Assembly (NCBI RefSeq): GCF_001894745.1
Contig: NZ_BBYF01000003.1
Location: 496,001-560,000, forward strand
DNA: 64,000 nucleotides
From: Paenibacillus sp. NAIST15-1
GTDB lineage: Bacteria > Bacillota > Bacilli > Paenibacillales > Paenibacillaceae
Reading direction: 5' to 3'
Part shown: positions 25,952 through 33,650 of the stretch, piece after piece
How the letters are laid out: the number at the start of each line of letters is the position of its first letter
How positions within the stretch are numbered: the stretch's first letter is position 1
Program-made: the position numbers and the translations under genes
Notes under the pieces: generated by a model
What the model was told of the DNA's origin: nothing
Database searches by the model: none
What the model saw: the letters and a program-made list of their open reading frames with translations, nothing else

Positions 25952-27391
25952 CTAACCGTTAATAAATGCCGATACACTTAATCTTCGCTCAATCTTCTCC
26001 CGCAACAGCTCCGAATCCGTCCCCATCACAATATGAATGTGACCCTTGGCTACACGCATCATACCATATGCACCAAGACACATAATTCCTACTTCATCTA
26101 CCTTGGATTCATCTTCAAGCTGCAGCCGTAGTCGAGTAATGCACGCATCAACAGAGCGAATATTCCCCATTCCTCCTATATAGCCAAGCAACCGTTCCAA
26201 TAGAGCATCTGCATCATCTTGCGTTCTAGCAGTCGGGCTCGGGCTTGTTGCCCCGCTCGCCCGATCCTCCTCTCGGCCAGGTGCGTGGACATGAAACATC
26301 CGGATGGCGATAGTCGCAGTCGCATAATACAATCCAAAATAGAGGACGCCAAGCAGCAGTAAGAGCAAAGTATCCTTTACGCTCGTCCACGATATGAACA
26401 TATCGATAAAGCCCGCTGAAAATCCAAACCCTGCTCGTATGGCCATGAGATCTGCAAGCATGAGCGCTAAACCAGTGTACAACGCATGTATCCCGTAGAG
26501 GACAGGCGCCGTCAGCATAAGCGTGAATTCAAGCGGTTCCGTAATTCCGGTCAGGAAGCTTGTCAGTGAAGCTGTTAGCATAATCGAAGCGATACGCTTG
26601 CGTTCCTGCAATTGAGATGAGCGGACGATTGCAAGTGCGTAAGCCGGCAATCCAAACATCATAACAGGGAAAAAACCTGCCATAAAGGTTCCCGCCGTCG
26701 GATCGCCAGCATGGAACCGCCACAAATCCCCTCGTACTATCGCCCCTGCATCTGTTACATATTCTCCAATTTGAAACCATGCAATATTGTTCAGTATATG
26801 ATGCAATCCTGTAGGTATGAGCAATCGGTTCAACAAGCCATACAAGCCCGCTCCCCAGCCCTTCGCGGTCATGATACTGGTACCTGTATCACGGATGGCC
26901 TCTTGAATCGCGGGCCAAATAAGACCAGCTCCAACTCCTACAATGACCATAACCAGTGAAGAGATGATCGGAATGAAGCGCTTGCCTCCGAAGAAGCCGA
27001 GTGCTGCCGGCAGCCGAATGCCATGATAGCGCTTATACAATATTGCTACAATTGCGCCGCACAGCATCCCGCCAAGCACTCCGGTATCGAGGGCAATTTC
27101 ATTCTCGAAATGCTTCATGACATTGGTAAATACGAAGTATCCAACAGCAGCAGCCAAAGCGGCAACCCCTTGGCCTGAAGTTAATCCGATCGCTACCCCA
27201 ACCGCAAAAAATAACGGCATATGATCAAAAATGGCGTTCCCGCCTAATTTACATACATTTGCTGCTGCGTCCACCCACGGAATACTGGATTTGATATCTC
27301 CAATCCGCACTAATATTGATGCTGCAGGAAGCACTGCAATGGGAATCATCAGCGATCGGCCAATTTGCTGCATATACGTCATCATTTTCAT
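25952..27391 (-). CDS. PTS EIICB permease, glucose/N-acetylglucosamine type, without EIIA
   Basis: About 479 aa from the ATG at 27391; a GTG at 27400 is an alternative start. EIIC (residues 1-370) has about ten membrane segments, with 'GLHHILNNIAWFQIGEYV' and the signature 'GITEPLEFTLML'. EIIB (about 400-479) has the phosphorylated cysteine in 'VDACITRLRL'. No EIIA domain is attached, so phosphate must come from another EIIA, for example the one in the EIICBA at 40556. It imports and phosphorylates a hexose, probably glucose or N-acetylglucosamine. It lies 41 nt after the ABC permease stop and 59 nt before the antiterminator, all co-directional. Confidence 0.92.
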   Translation of the reverse strand: MKMMTYMQQIGRSLMIPIAVLPAASILVRIGDIKSSIPWVDAAANVCKLGGNAIFDHMPLFFAVGVAIGLTSGQGVAALAAAVGYFVFTNVMKHFENEIALDTGVLGGMLCGAIVAILYKRYHGIRLPAALGFFGGKRFIPIISSLVMVIVGVGAGLIWPAIQEAIRDTGTSIMTAKGWGAGLYGLLNRLLIPTGLHHILNNIAWFQIGEYVTDAGAIVRGDLWRFHAGDPTAGTFMAGFFPVMMFGLPAYALAIVRSSQLQERKRIASIMLTASLTSFLTGITEPLEFTLMLTAPVLYGIHALYTGLALMLADLMAIRAGFGFSAGFIDMFISWTSVKDTLLLLLLGVLYFGLYYATATIAIRMFHVHAPGREEDRASGATSPSPTARTQDDADALLERLLGYIGGMGNIRSVDACITRLRLQLEDESKVDEVGIMCLGAYGMMRVAKGHIHIVMGTDSELLREKIERRLSVSAFING

Positions 27392-27432
27392 TCGCAACAC
27401 CGCTCCCCTTACCTAGCTGCTAGGATGCTGCA

Positions 27433-28296
27433 TTATTTTATCGCTCCGGCCATCATGCCGCTTGTAATCTGCTTCTGGAAGATCATATATAAAACCAGCA
27501 CAGGGATGATTGAGAGCAACAATCCCGCGAATAACGGCCCCCATTCTGTCCGATACTGCATCTCTGCCTGCATGATTGCGATGCCGACAGGAATTGTATA
27601 CTTCTCAGGATCGTTCACCAGCACTGTACCAATAATATATTCGTTCCAAATGTTCAACACGTTCATCATGCCGACAGAGATGAGTCCAGGCTTGGCAAGT
27701 GGAAGCATAATACGGAAGAAGACCCCATAATGCGAGCTTCCATCGATGGAAGCTGCCTCATCCAATTCCTTAGGCATTGAACGGAAAAATCCCACGAGTA
27801 CAAATACACCAAAAGGCAAATTAGTCACCGTATAAACAAGAATCAGTCCAAGGAGAGAATTATCTAGATGCAGATTGGAAAGTAGAAAAAACAGCGGTAT
27901 CAATCCAAGAATAAGAGGAATCATCATGCTGGACAAATATAGATTATACAGTGCCATGCTGCCGCGAAACGGAAATCTAGCGATAATATATGATGTCGTT
28001 GAAGAAAGCAGTAAAGCCAACACTGTGCTTACAACCGTAACAATTAACGAGTTCATGAAGTACGTTCCTAGGTGATAGTTGTTCCATACTGTTGTAAAAT
28101 TAGCCCATTCAAACGGCCACTCCGGCAAGCTCCATGGCGCATTTAGCAGGAACTGCTGATTCGTCTTGAACGAGCCAAGGATGGACCACAGCAGCGGATA
28201 AATGACGAGTAACGTCCATATCCCTAGTAATGCATACATCAAAGCTCTAACCATCATATAAGAACGCTTACGAGGATATTGCTGCATGGATTCCAT
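27433..28296 (-). CDS. Carbohydrate ABC transporter permease (MalG type)
   Basis: 287 aa from the ATG at 28296, which has AAGGAGAGGG 6 nt upstream. Six membrane segments; the conserved EAA loop is 'ELDEAASIDGSSHYGVFFRIMLP' (split in two for display: 'ELDEAASIDG' and 'FFRIMLPLAKPGL'), which docks to the ATPase. This is the second membrane subunit of a sugar importer. The ATPase subunit is not in the operon, so a shared MsmX-type ATPase from elsewhere is expected, as known for many Bacillales sugar importers. The upstream permease gene ends 31 nt before this start. Confidence 0.93.
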   Translation of the reverse strand: MESMQQYPRKRSYMMVRALMYALLGIWTLLVIYPLLWSILGSFKTNQQFLLNAPWSLPEWPFEWANFTTVWNNYHLGTYFMNSLIVTVVSTVLALLLSSTTSYIIARFPFRGSMALYNLYLSSMMIPLILGLIPLFFLLSNLHLDNSLLGLILVYTVTNLPFGVFVLVGFFRSMPKELDEAASIDGSSHYGVFFRIMLPLAKPGLISVGMMNVLNIWNEYIIGTVLVNDPEKYTIPVGIAIMQAEMQYRTEWGPLFAGLLLSIIPVLVLYMIFQKQITSGMMAGAIK

Positions 28297-28327
28297 AGGC
28301 CGCCCTCTCCTTTTCCAGTCGAAATAG

Positions 28328-29284
28328 TTAAGCCATTTCAATTGCATCTCTGCGCAATAGCCGTTGAAGCGCCAACGTCGTAATGAGCGACAGAATTAGA
28401 ATAAGTACGCCTATCGCAGAAGCATAGCCGAAATGGAATTGGCGGAATCCCATCTGATACAAGTACGAGCCCATGACCTGTGTCGCATTATCCGGGCCAC
28501 CTTCGGTCATCATCCATACGATAACAAATGATCCATTTAACGTCGTCATCACAACCCATAAAATCGATACTTTAATTTGTTCCCACGTAAGCGGCATCGT
28601 AATGCGCCAGAACTGCTGCCATTCCTGAGCGCCATCGATGCTGGCCGCTTCATATAAATCCTTCGGAATGTTCAAGATTCCTGCGATAACTAGAATCATA
28701 ACGAATCCTACACCCGCCCATATTGCTGGAGGAAGCAGCATCCACATCGCAAGATTTGGGTCTCCAAGCCATGGCGTCTGAACCTTATCCGCCGTGAACA
28801 ATGACAAAAATGAATTCAAGAATCCGATGCTTGGGTTATATATATAATTCCATAACACTCCAATGACAACGACAGACAGAATATTCGGGATAAAGAACAC
28901 CGAGCGGAAAAACCCGCTCCCACGGATCCGAAAGCGAGTCATCAGCACCGCGAATAAGACCCCCAGCCCAACAATGCCAACTACTTTCCAGAATACGAAG
29001 AAATAGTCATTCAGAATAGCCTTCCTGATAATCGGATCTTTCGCTAATTCGCGATAATTATCAATACCGATTAGGTTCTTCGTCTCCGATCCTCCCGACC
29101 AATCTGTGAAGCTGAAATATAGCCCGTGAAAAATCGGATATATCATAAATAAACAGAAAAATAACAACGTAGGTACGGTAAATACGAACATGAAGATCTG
29201 GCGCTTACGCTTCCATGAAAGGCCGACCCGTCCGCTCACATCCCCCTTAACAGGAGTCTTTTGTGCAGGCACCATCTTGTTCAA
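28328..29284 (-). CDS. Carbohydrate ABC transporter permease (MalF type)
   Basis: 318 aa. Starts with TTG at 29284, where AAGGAGG is 7 nt upstream; an ATG lies three codons inside. Six membrane segments from residue 30 on and the EAA loop 'DLYEAASIDGAQEWQQFWRI'. It pairs with the MalG-type subunit downstream. The N-terminal 28 residues are basic and cytosolic. Binding-protein gene lies 102 nt upstream. Confidence 0.93.
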   Translation of the reverse strand: MNKMVPAQKTPVKGDVSGRVGLSWKRKRQIFMFVFTVPTLLFFCLFMIYPIFHGLYFSFTDWSGGSETKNLIGIDNYRELAKDPIIRKAILNDYFFVFWKVVGIVGLGVLFAVLMTRFRIRGSGFFRSVFFIPNILSVVVIGVLWNYIYNPSIGFLNSFLSLFTADKVQTPWLGDPNLAMWMLLPPAIWAGVGFVMILVIAGILNIPKDLYEAASIDGAQEWQQFWRITMPLTWEQIKVSILWVVMTTLNGSFVIVWMMTEGGPDNATQVMGSYLYQMGFRQFHFGYASAIGVLILILSLITTLALQRLLRRDAIEMA

Positions 29285-29385
29285 CCAGCCCCCTCCTTAT
29301 CGCTCTCCATTCATCAATTTGTCGATGCGGATTAGGATGCACACGTCTGTTCACGCATGCATCCCTCTCTTAACCGCTGTACACT

Positions 29386-30783
29386 TTACTTCCTTGCCTT
29401 CGCAGCAGCCTTCTCCATACGCTCCATCCATTCATCTGGAGTAATGCTGCCCATCATAAGCGCGAGTGTGGAGTCTGATCGCACCTTATCCACATCCGCA
29501 TTCAATTCAATGTAAGGGGCGACAATGGTATTGTCTGAGCTATAAAATTTCATAGCTGTCTTGGACAGCCCACTCGCATTGGATTTTTCCAAATCCGCTT
29601 TCAAGTTGCCCAGTGCGCCTGTCTCTTCCGCCCATGTAATGGCGGATTGCTTCGTGAACAAAAATTCAAGAAAAGCTTTAGCGGCTGCTGGATTTTTCGC
29701 CTTCTTCGCTATGCCAACCGTAGCCGTAAATGGAATGGCTACAAATTTCCCGCCCGGCTTTTGAGTTATAGATGGAATGAAACCGAATTCAAAACCTTGC
29801 GGAACATCTTTCTTCATTTCATTTTCGAGCCAGAGTCCATTCGGGATAAACGCATTTTTATGTTGCAAGAATAGCATTTGCGAATCGATATGGTTAATTG
29901 GGGCTGAAGCAGGATCAATAAGACCTGCATCACGCATTTGCACCATTTGCTCCAATGCCTTCTTCACAGGCTCGCTCTTGAATACGCCTTCCTTCAAAGC
30001 GAACATGTCCAGCAGAATCGAAGTATCGTTGTTGTTGTTCACGACGAATGCGGAATCCATCACACCACTTTGGAAATAGTATGGATACTTGCCTGTAAAT
30101 ATAAATGGTGCATTGACCTTGCCAGACTCCTTGATTTTCTTCGCTTCGCTCATAAAAGTGTCGAAATCCTTCGGTTCCGCCCAGCCATTGTCTGCAAAGA
30201 ATTTCTTATCGTAGAAAATTCCCCAGGAACCGAAAACAAATGGAATCGTATACGTTTTGCCGCTGTAATCGATTGGCTTCAGCAGCAGTTCATCTGAAAT
30301 CTTGTTGCCGTCTGCGTTCTTGGCCTCTTTAAAGTAATCAGTCAAATCCATCAGTTGATCATCTTGCACCATTTGGGTTGCATTTGAGCCCGCACCGTCA
30401 ATGTAGACGAAGTCAGGAGGATTGCCTTGAATCCAGCGCGGCTTCATCTGATCATTGATTTTCGGGCCTGCTGACTCTTTCACATTTACATTTGGGTACT
30501 TCTTCTGAAACTCAGCGATAATCTTCTTCCAGCCCTGATCCCCATATCCGCCGACGAAATACTGAATTTCAAAATCACCGGACACCTCACCGCCAGATGA
30601 ATCTGTCTTGCCAGCATCGCTGTTGTTGTTTTGTGCTTGTTCCGTTGTCTTTCCACTGCTTCCGTTATTCGATTCCCCATTCTTCTGACTGCCCGAGCTG
30701 CAACCTGCTGCCGTCATTAAGACAAGTGCACTAATGATAAGCAGCAGTAAGGATCTGCCCCACTTGTGATGCATTCCGTTCAT
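29386..30783 (-). CDS. Extracellular sugar-binding lipoprotein of the ABC importer (NgcE-like)
   Basis: 465 aa from the ATG at 30783 (GGAGAGGGG upstream). Signal peptide with lipobox 'LMTAAGC' and lipidated Cys near residue 28, then a Ser/Gly/Asn-rich linker, and a two-lobe solute-binding fold from about residue 75. The pattern 'FVFGSWGIFYDKKFFADNGW' and 'FIFTGKYPYYFQSGVMDSAF' resembles binding proteins for N-acetylglucosamine or chitobiose (NgcE), so an amino sugar is a reasonable guess. Expression is probably controlled by the leader at 30784-30997. It is the first gene of an operon with two permeases, a PTS EIICB and an antiterminator. Confidence 0.85.
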   Translation of the reverse strand: MNGMHHKWGRSLLLLIISALVLMTAAGCSSGSQKNGESNNGSSGKTTEQAQNNNSDAGKTDSSGGEVSGDFEIQYFVGGYGDQGWKKIIAEFQKKYPNVNVKESAGPKINDQMKPRWIQGNPPDFVYIDGAGSNATQMVQDDQLMDLTDYFKEAKNADGNKISDELLLKPIDYSGKTYTIPFVFGSWGIFYDKKFFADNGWAEPKDFDTFMSEAKKIKESGKVNAPFIFTGKYPYYFQSGVMDSAFVVNNNNDTSILLDMFALKEGVFKSEPVKKALEQMVQMRDAGLIDPASAPINHIDSQMLFLQHKNAFIPNGLWLENEMKKDVPQGFEFGFIPSITQKPGGKFVAIPFTATVGIAKKAKNPAAAKAFLEFLFTKQSAITWAEETGALGNLKADLEKSNASGLSKTAMKFYSSDNTIVAPYIELNADVDKVRSDSTLALMMGSITPDEWMERMEKAAAKARK

Positions 30784-30837
30784 GGATATACCCCTCTCCG
30801 TCAACATGGATTGAATTCGCGATAACGGTGCAACGAC

Positions 30838-30897
30838 AAAAAAAGGCATACGTTAAGAAGGCAGTCACATAGCGACTGAACTTCCATAACGAATGCC
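30838..30897 (-). terminator. Leader intrinsic terminator of the ABC/PTS operon
   Basis: On the minus strand, GGCAT-T-CGTTA pairs with TAACG-T-ATGCC (30897-30887 with 30855-30845), with inner pairings CTTC/GAAG and AGTC/GACT, and then seven T (30844-30838). It sits inside the leader, about 55 nt before the binding-protein start codon and downstream of the promoter, so it must be passed for the operon to be expressed. Confidence 0.85.
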
Positions 30898-30916
30898 CTT
30901 GCGGTAACATGTTATG
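30885..30916 (-). promoter_or_regulatory. RAT-like antiterminator hairpin in the ABC/PTS operon leader
   Basis: On the minus strand, CATAAC (30916-30911) pairs with GTTATG (30890-30885). Inside are an internal loop (ATGTTA / GCATTC) and a short CC/GG stem with a GCAA tetraloop. The 32-nt size and 'TGTTACCG...GGGCA' resemble the RAT consensus (TGTTACTG...CAGGCA). Its 3' arm is shared with the terminator's 5' arm, so the two folds exclude each other. The likely binding protein is the BglG/LicT-family product at 25053. Confidence 0.7.
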
Positions 30917-30968
30917 TCCATTCTATTGTACTTGTCGTTTCGCGTTGCAGATTCGCTTCGCTATTGGG

Positions 30969-30997
30969 ATAATATCCCACGATTATGGATTTGTCAA
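30969..30997 (-). promoter_or_regulatory. Sigma-A promoter of the ABC/PTS operon
   Basis: On the minus strand, TTGACA (30997-30992) and TATTAT (30974-30969) with a 17-bp spacer. The -10 lies inside the dyad TGGGAT-AAT-ATCCCA (30965-30979), a possible repressor site. Start near 30962 gives a leader of about 180 nt. Confidence 0.85.
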
Positions 30998-31011
30998 CAA
31001 GATTTCAGGGA

Positions 31012-32736
31012 TTAGTCCTCGATCGTTGATAAATCACCTGTTGGCAGGTTCAGTTCCCAAGCCTTAAGCACACGCCGCATAATCTTGCCTGAGCGTGTCT
31101 TCGGCAATTTATCCTTGAACTCAATCTCGCGAGGAGACGCATGTGCAGACAATCCTTCCTTAACGAACCGCGCTATATCCGCCTTCAATTCGTCTGACGG
31201 CGTATAGCCTTCCCGCAAAGAAATGAAAGCCTTTATAATCTCACCGCGCATTGGATCAGGCTTGCCGATAACACCTGCTTCAGCAACTGCCGGATGCTCT
31301 ACCAGCTTGCTCTCTACCTCGAAAGGCCCAACGCGCTCACCTGAAGTATTAATGACATCGTCAATACGGCCTTGGAACCAGAAGTAGCCCTCATCATCCA
31401 TATAGGCAGAATCACCTGACACATACCAACCAGTCAGACGGAAGTATTCCTCATACTTGGCAGGGTTGTTCCACACCTTGCGCATCATCGAAGGCCACGG
31501 CGTACGAATTGCCAAGTTCCCCATACGGAACGGAGGCAGCACGTTGCCTTGATCATCAATAATTGCGGCTTCTATACCTGGAACAGGGCGGCCCATGGAA
31601 CCAGGCTTAATGGCCATTGCTGGGTAGTTGCAAATCAGCTGCCCGCCTGTCTCTGTCATCCACCAAGTATCATGAATCCGATGATTGTATACTTTCATTC
31701 CCCAGCGAACAACTTCTGGATTAAGTGGTTCACCGACGGACAAGACGTGGCGCAAGCTCGATAAATTAAAGTTCGCAATCACGTCATCTCCAGCACCCAT
31801 CAACATGCGGAATGCAGTCGGAGCGCTGTACCATACCGATACCTTATATTTCTCAATCGTCGCATACCAGTCTTGTGGACTGAAGCGTCCGCCGCGAATA
31901 ACGTTCGTAGCCCCATGCAGCCATGGTGCGAAAATTCCATACGAAGTCCCCGTTACCCAGCCCGGATCTGCCGTACACCAATATACGTCGTCTTCTTTTA
32001 AATCTAGTACAACATTGCCAGTATGATAATGTTGCAACATAGCATTGTGAACATGGAATACACCCTTCGGCTTCCCTGTCGAACCAGATGTATAGTGAAT
32101 AAGGAGTCCATCCTCGCGCTGCAGCCATTCGATTTCAGCTTCCTCGGAAGCTGTAGACATTTCTGCATGAAAATCCACTATACCTTCTTCTTGTTCTACG
32201 CCCTCGCCAACAAGAACGATATTCTTCAATGCTGGCAGCTCGGAGCGAGGAACACGATGAACGAGCGATGGCGTCGTCACGATCGCAACCGCCCCGCTGT
32301 CGTCCAGACGATCCCGAACCGCTGTCTCCATAAATGCTTCGAACAGCGGACCTACTACCGCACCGACCTTCAATGCTCCCAGCAAGCTGACGTACAATTC
32401 AGGCGTACGCGGCATGAAGATGAAGATACGATCTCCCTTCTGAATGCCAAGCTTGCGCAGCACGTTCGCGAACTGATTCGTCTTGCGGCTCAAGTCTGCA
32501 AACGTATACGACTCATCACGCGCAGCATCGCTGTAATAGAGCGCTACCTTATCACCACGCCCGTTCGCAACATGCCGATCAATCGCTTCATAAGCCATAT
32601 TCACTTTACCTGTCTCATACCATGAGAATTGCTTCTCTACGTCTTCCCATTTGAAATCGGCCGACCATTGTTCATAGTCACTCATGTTCGGATTGCTTGC
32701 TATAGCAGCAATAATTTCTCCCTGCACATTACCCAT
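31012..32736 (-). CDS. acsA: Acetyl-CoA synthetase
   Basis: 574 aa, the Bacillus AcsA size. It turns acetate, ATP and CoA into acetyl-CoA through an acetyl-AMP intermediate in the cytosol. ANL-superfamily motifs: P-loop 'YTSGSTGKPKG' (about 217-227), 'WWMTETGG' , 'GRIDDVINTSGERVGPFEVE' (hinge region) and the C-terminal 'PKTRSGKIMRRVLKAWE', whose lysine is the target of AcuA acetylation in B. subtilis. Divergent from acuA-acuC, as in B. subtilis. A cre-like site lies about 65-80 bp upstream. ATG at 32736 preceded by AGGAGGATGGAACAAT. Confidence 0.97.
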   Translation of the reverse strand: MGNVQGEIIAAIASNPNMSDYEQWSADFKWEDVEKQFSWYETGKVNMAYEAIDRHVANGRGDKVALYYSDAARDESYTFADLSRKTNQFANVLRKLGIQKGDRIFIFMPRTPELYVSLLGALKVGAVVGPLFEAFMETAVRDRLDDSGAVAIVTTPSLVHRVPRSELPALKNIVLVGEGVEQEEGIVDFHAEMSTASEEAEIEWLQREDGLLIHYTSGSTGKPKGVFHVHNAMLQHYHTGNVVLDLKEDDVYWCTADPGWVTGTSYGIFAPWLHGATNVIRGGRFSPQDWYATIEKYKVSVWYSAPTAFRMLMGAGDDVIANFNLSSLRHVLSVGEPLNPEVVRWGMKVYNHRIHDTWWMTETGGQLICNYPAMAIKPGSMGRPVPGIEAAIIDDQGNVLPPFRMGNLAIRTPWPSMMRKVWNNPAKYEEYFRLTGWYVSGDSAYMDDEGYFWFQGRIDDVINTSGERVGPFEVESKLVEHPAVAEAGVIGKPDPMRGEIIKAFISLREGYTPSDELKADIARFVKEGLSAHASPREIEFKDKLPKTRSGKIMRRVLKAWELNLPTGDLSTIED

Positions 32737-32800
32737 ATTGTTCCATCCTCCTATGTCTTTCTCATTCTTTATTCATGCTTCACTATTCACGCCTAAGCGC

Positions 32801-32816
32801 AATAAATCGCTTTCAT
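32801..32816 (-). promoter_or_regulatory. Candidate CcpA (cre) site upstream of acsA
   Basis: ATGAAAGCGATTTAT (minus strand, 32816-32802) matches the cre consensus WTGNAANCGNWNNCW at all defined positions except the conserved C near the end. acsA is CcpA-repressed in B. subtilis, and ccpA itself lies 3 kb away. Confidence 0.45.
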
Positions 32817-32988
32817 GAAGAACTGTACTAAAGGACGATGATGCAGTTCGTGGTGTCAAGGGAAAAAATCATGAACTTTAAGGCAAAATCATTATAGCAT
32901 ACGTTTTCTTTTTCGCCTATTCTTTTCCTTTTCAAATCAACCTTTTTTTGCTATAACGGAATGGAAGAGACGAAAGGAGCTGCTCGGT

Positions 32989-33627
32989 GTGGAACATCCG
33001 AAGAGATACTACGCTCATGTTATTCCTCATACGGAACGAGAACGAGTTGTCGTCGTCGAAGGCCCCGTACGTTCCGATATTCTTCGCACCTTGACTATGC
33101 ACACCGATCTGAAGGCATTCCGCAGGCCAGCAGAACAGCAACAAGCACTTATCGAGATTGCGGATTTGCCGGAAGGACGCATTATTATTGCTAGGGAAGG
33201 CTCTACCATCGTCGGATATGTCACCTTCCATTACCCTGATGAACTAGAGCGCTGGTCAGATGGGGGAATGGATGATCTCATTGAGCTTGGCGCCATCGAG
33301 GTAGCCAAGGAATATCGCTCGCTGGGCCTTGGCAGAAGCATGGTATCGACGGCTTTTGAAGATGAACAGATGGAACGCTATATTGTATTTACGACTGAAT
33401 ATTATTGGCATTGGGATTTAGACGGCACCCGGATGAACGTATGGGACTATCGGAAGATGATGGAGAAATTGATGGAATCCGTAGGCATGATCTGGTATGC
33501 AACGGATGATCCTGAAATTTGTTCCCACCCTGCCAACTGCCTTATGGTCCGCATCGGCAAGGACGTCCCGTTAGCGTCAGAGGAGCAATTCGATCGCGTC
33601 CGATTCCGCCAGCGGTTCATGTACTAG
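32989..33627 (+). CDS. acuA: AcuA protein acetyltransferase (GNAT)
   Basis: 212 aa, as in B. subtilis. AcuA acetylates the catalytic lysine of AcsA and switches it off. A GNAT domain is visible around residues 60-150, with 'ELGAIEVAKEYRSLGLGRSMV' (split; acetyl-CoA-binding Q/RxxGxG/A variant 'RSLGLGRS'). Start is GTG at 32989, with AAGGAG about 9 nt upstream. acuC follows 14-23 nt after the stop; acuB, which lies between them in B. subtilis, is absent. Confidence 0.95.
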   Translation: MEHPKRYYAHVIPHTERERVVVVEGPVRSDILRTLTMHTDLKAFRRPAEQQQALIEIADLPEGRIIIAREGSTIVGYVTFHYPDELERWSDGGMDDLIELGAIEVAKEYRSLGLGRSMVSTAFEDEQMERYIVFTTEYYWHWDLDGTRMNVWDYRKMMEKLMESVGMIWYATDDPEICSHPANCLMVRIGKDVPLASEEQFDRVRFRQRFMY

Positions 33628-33650
33628 TATTGTAGAGAGGGATGTTGGAC

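Noticed and set aside
30838-30897. Leader hairpin as simply the acsA terminator
   Set aside because: A strong promoter lies between acsA and the hairpin (30969-30997), and no promoter was found after it, so operon transcripts must cross it. It may serve acsA too.
30905-30914. Perfect 10-bp palindrome TAACATGTTA as an operator
   Set aside because: It overlaps the 5' part of the RAT-like hairpin; the RNA fold explains it better.
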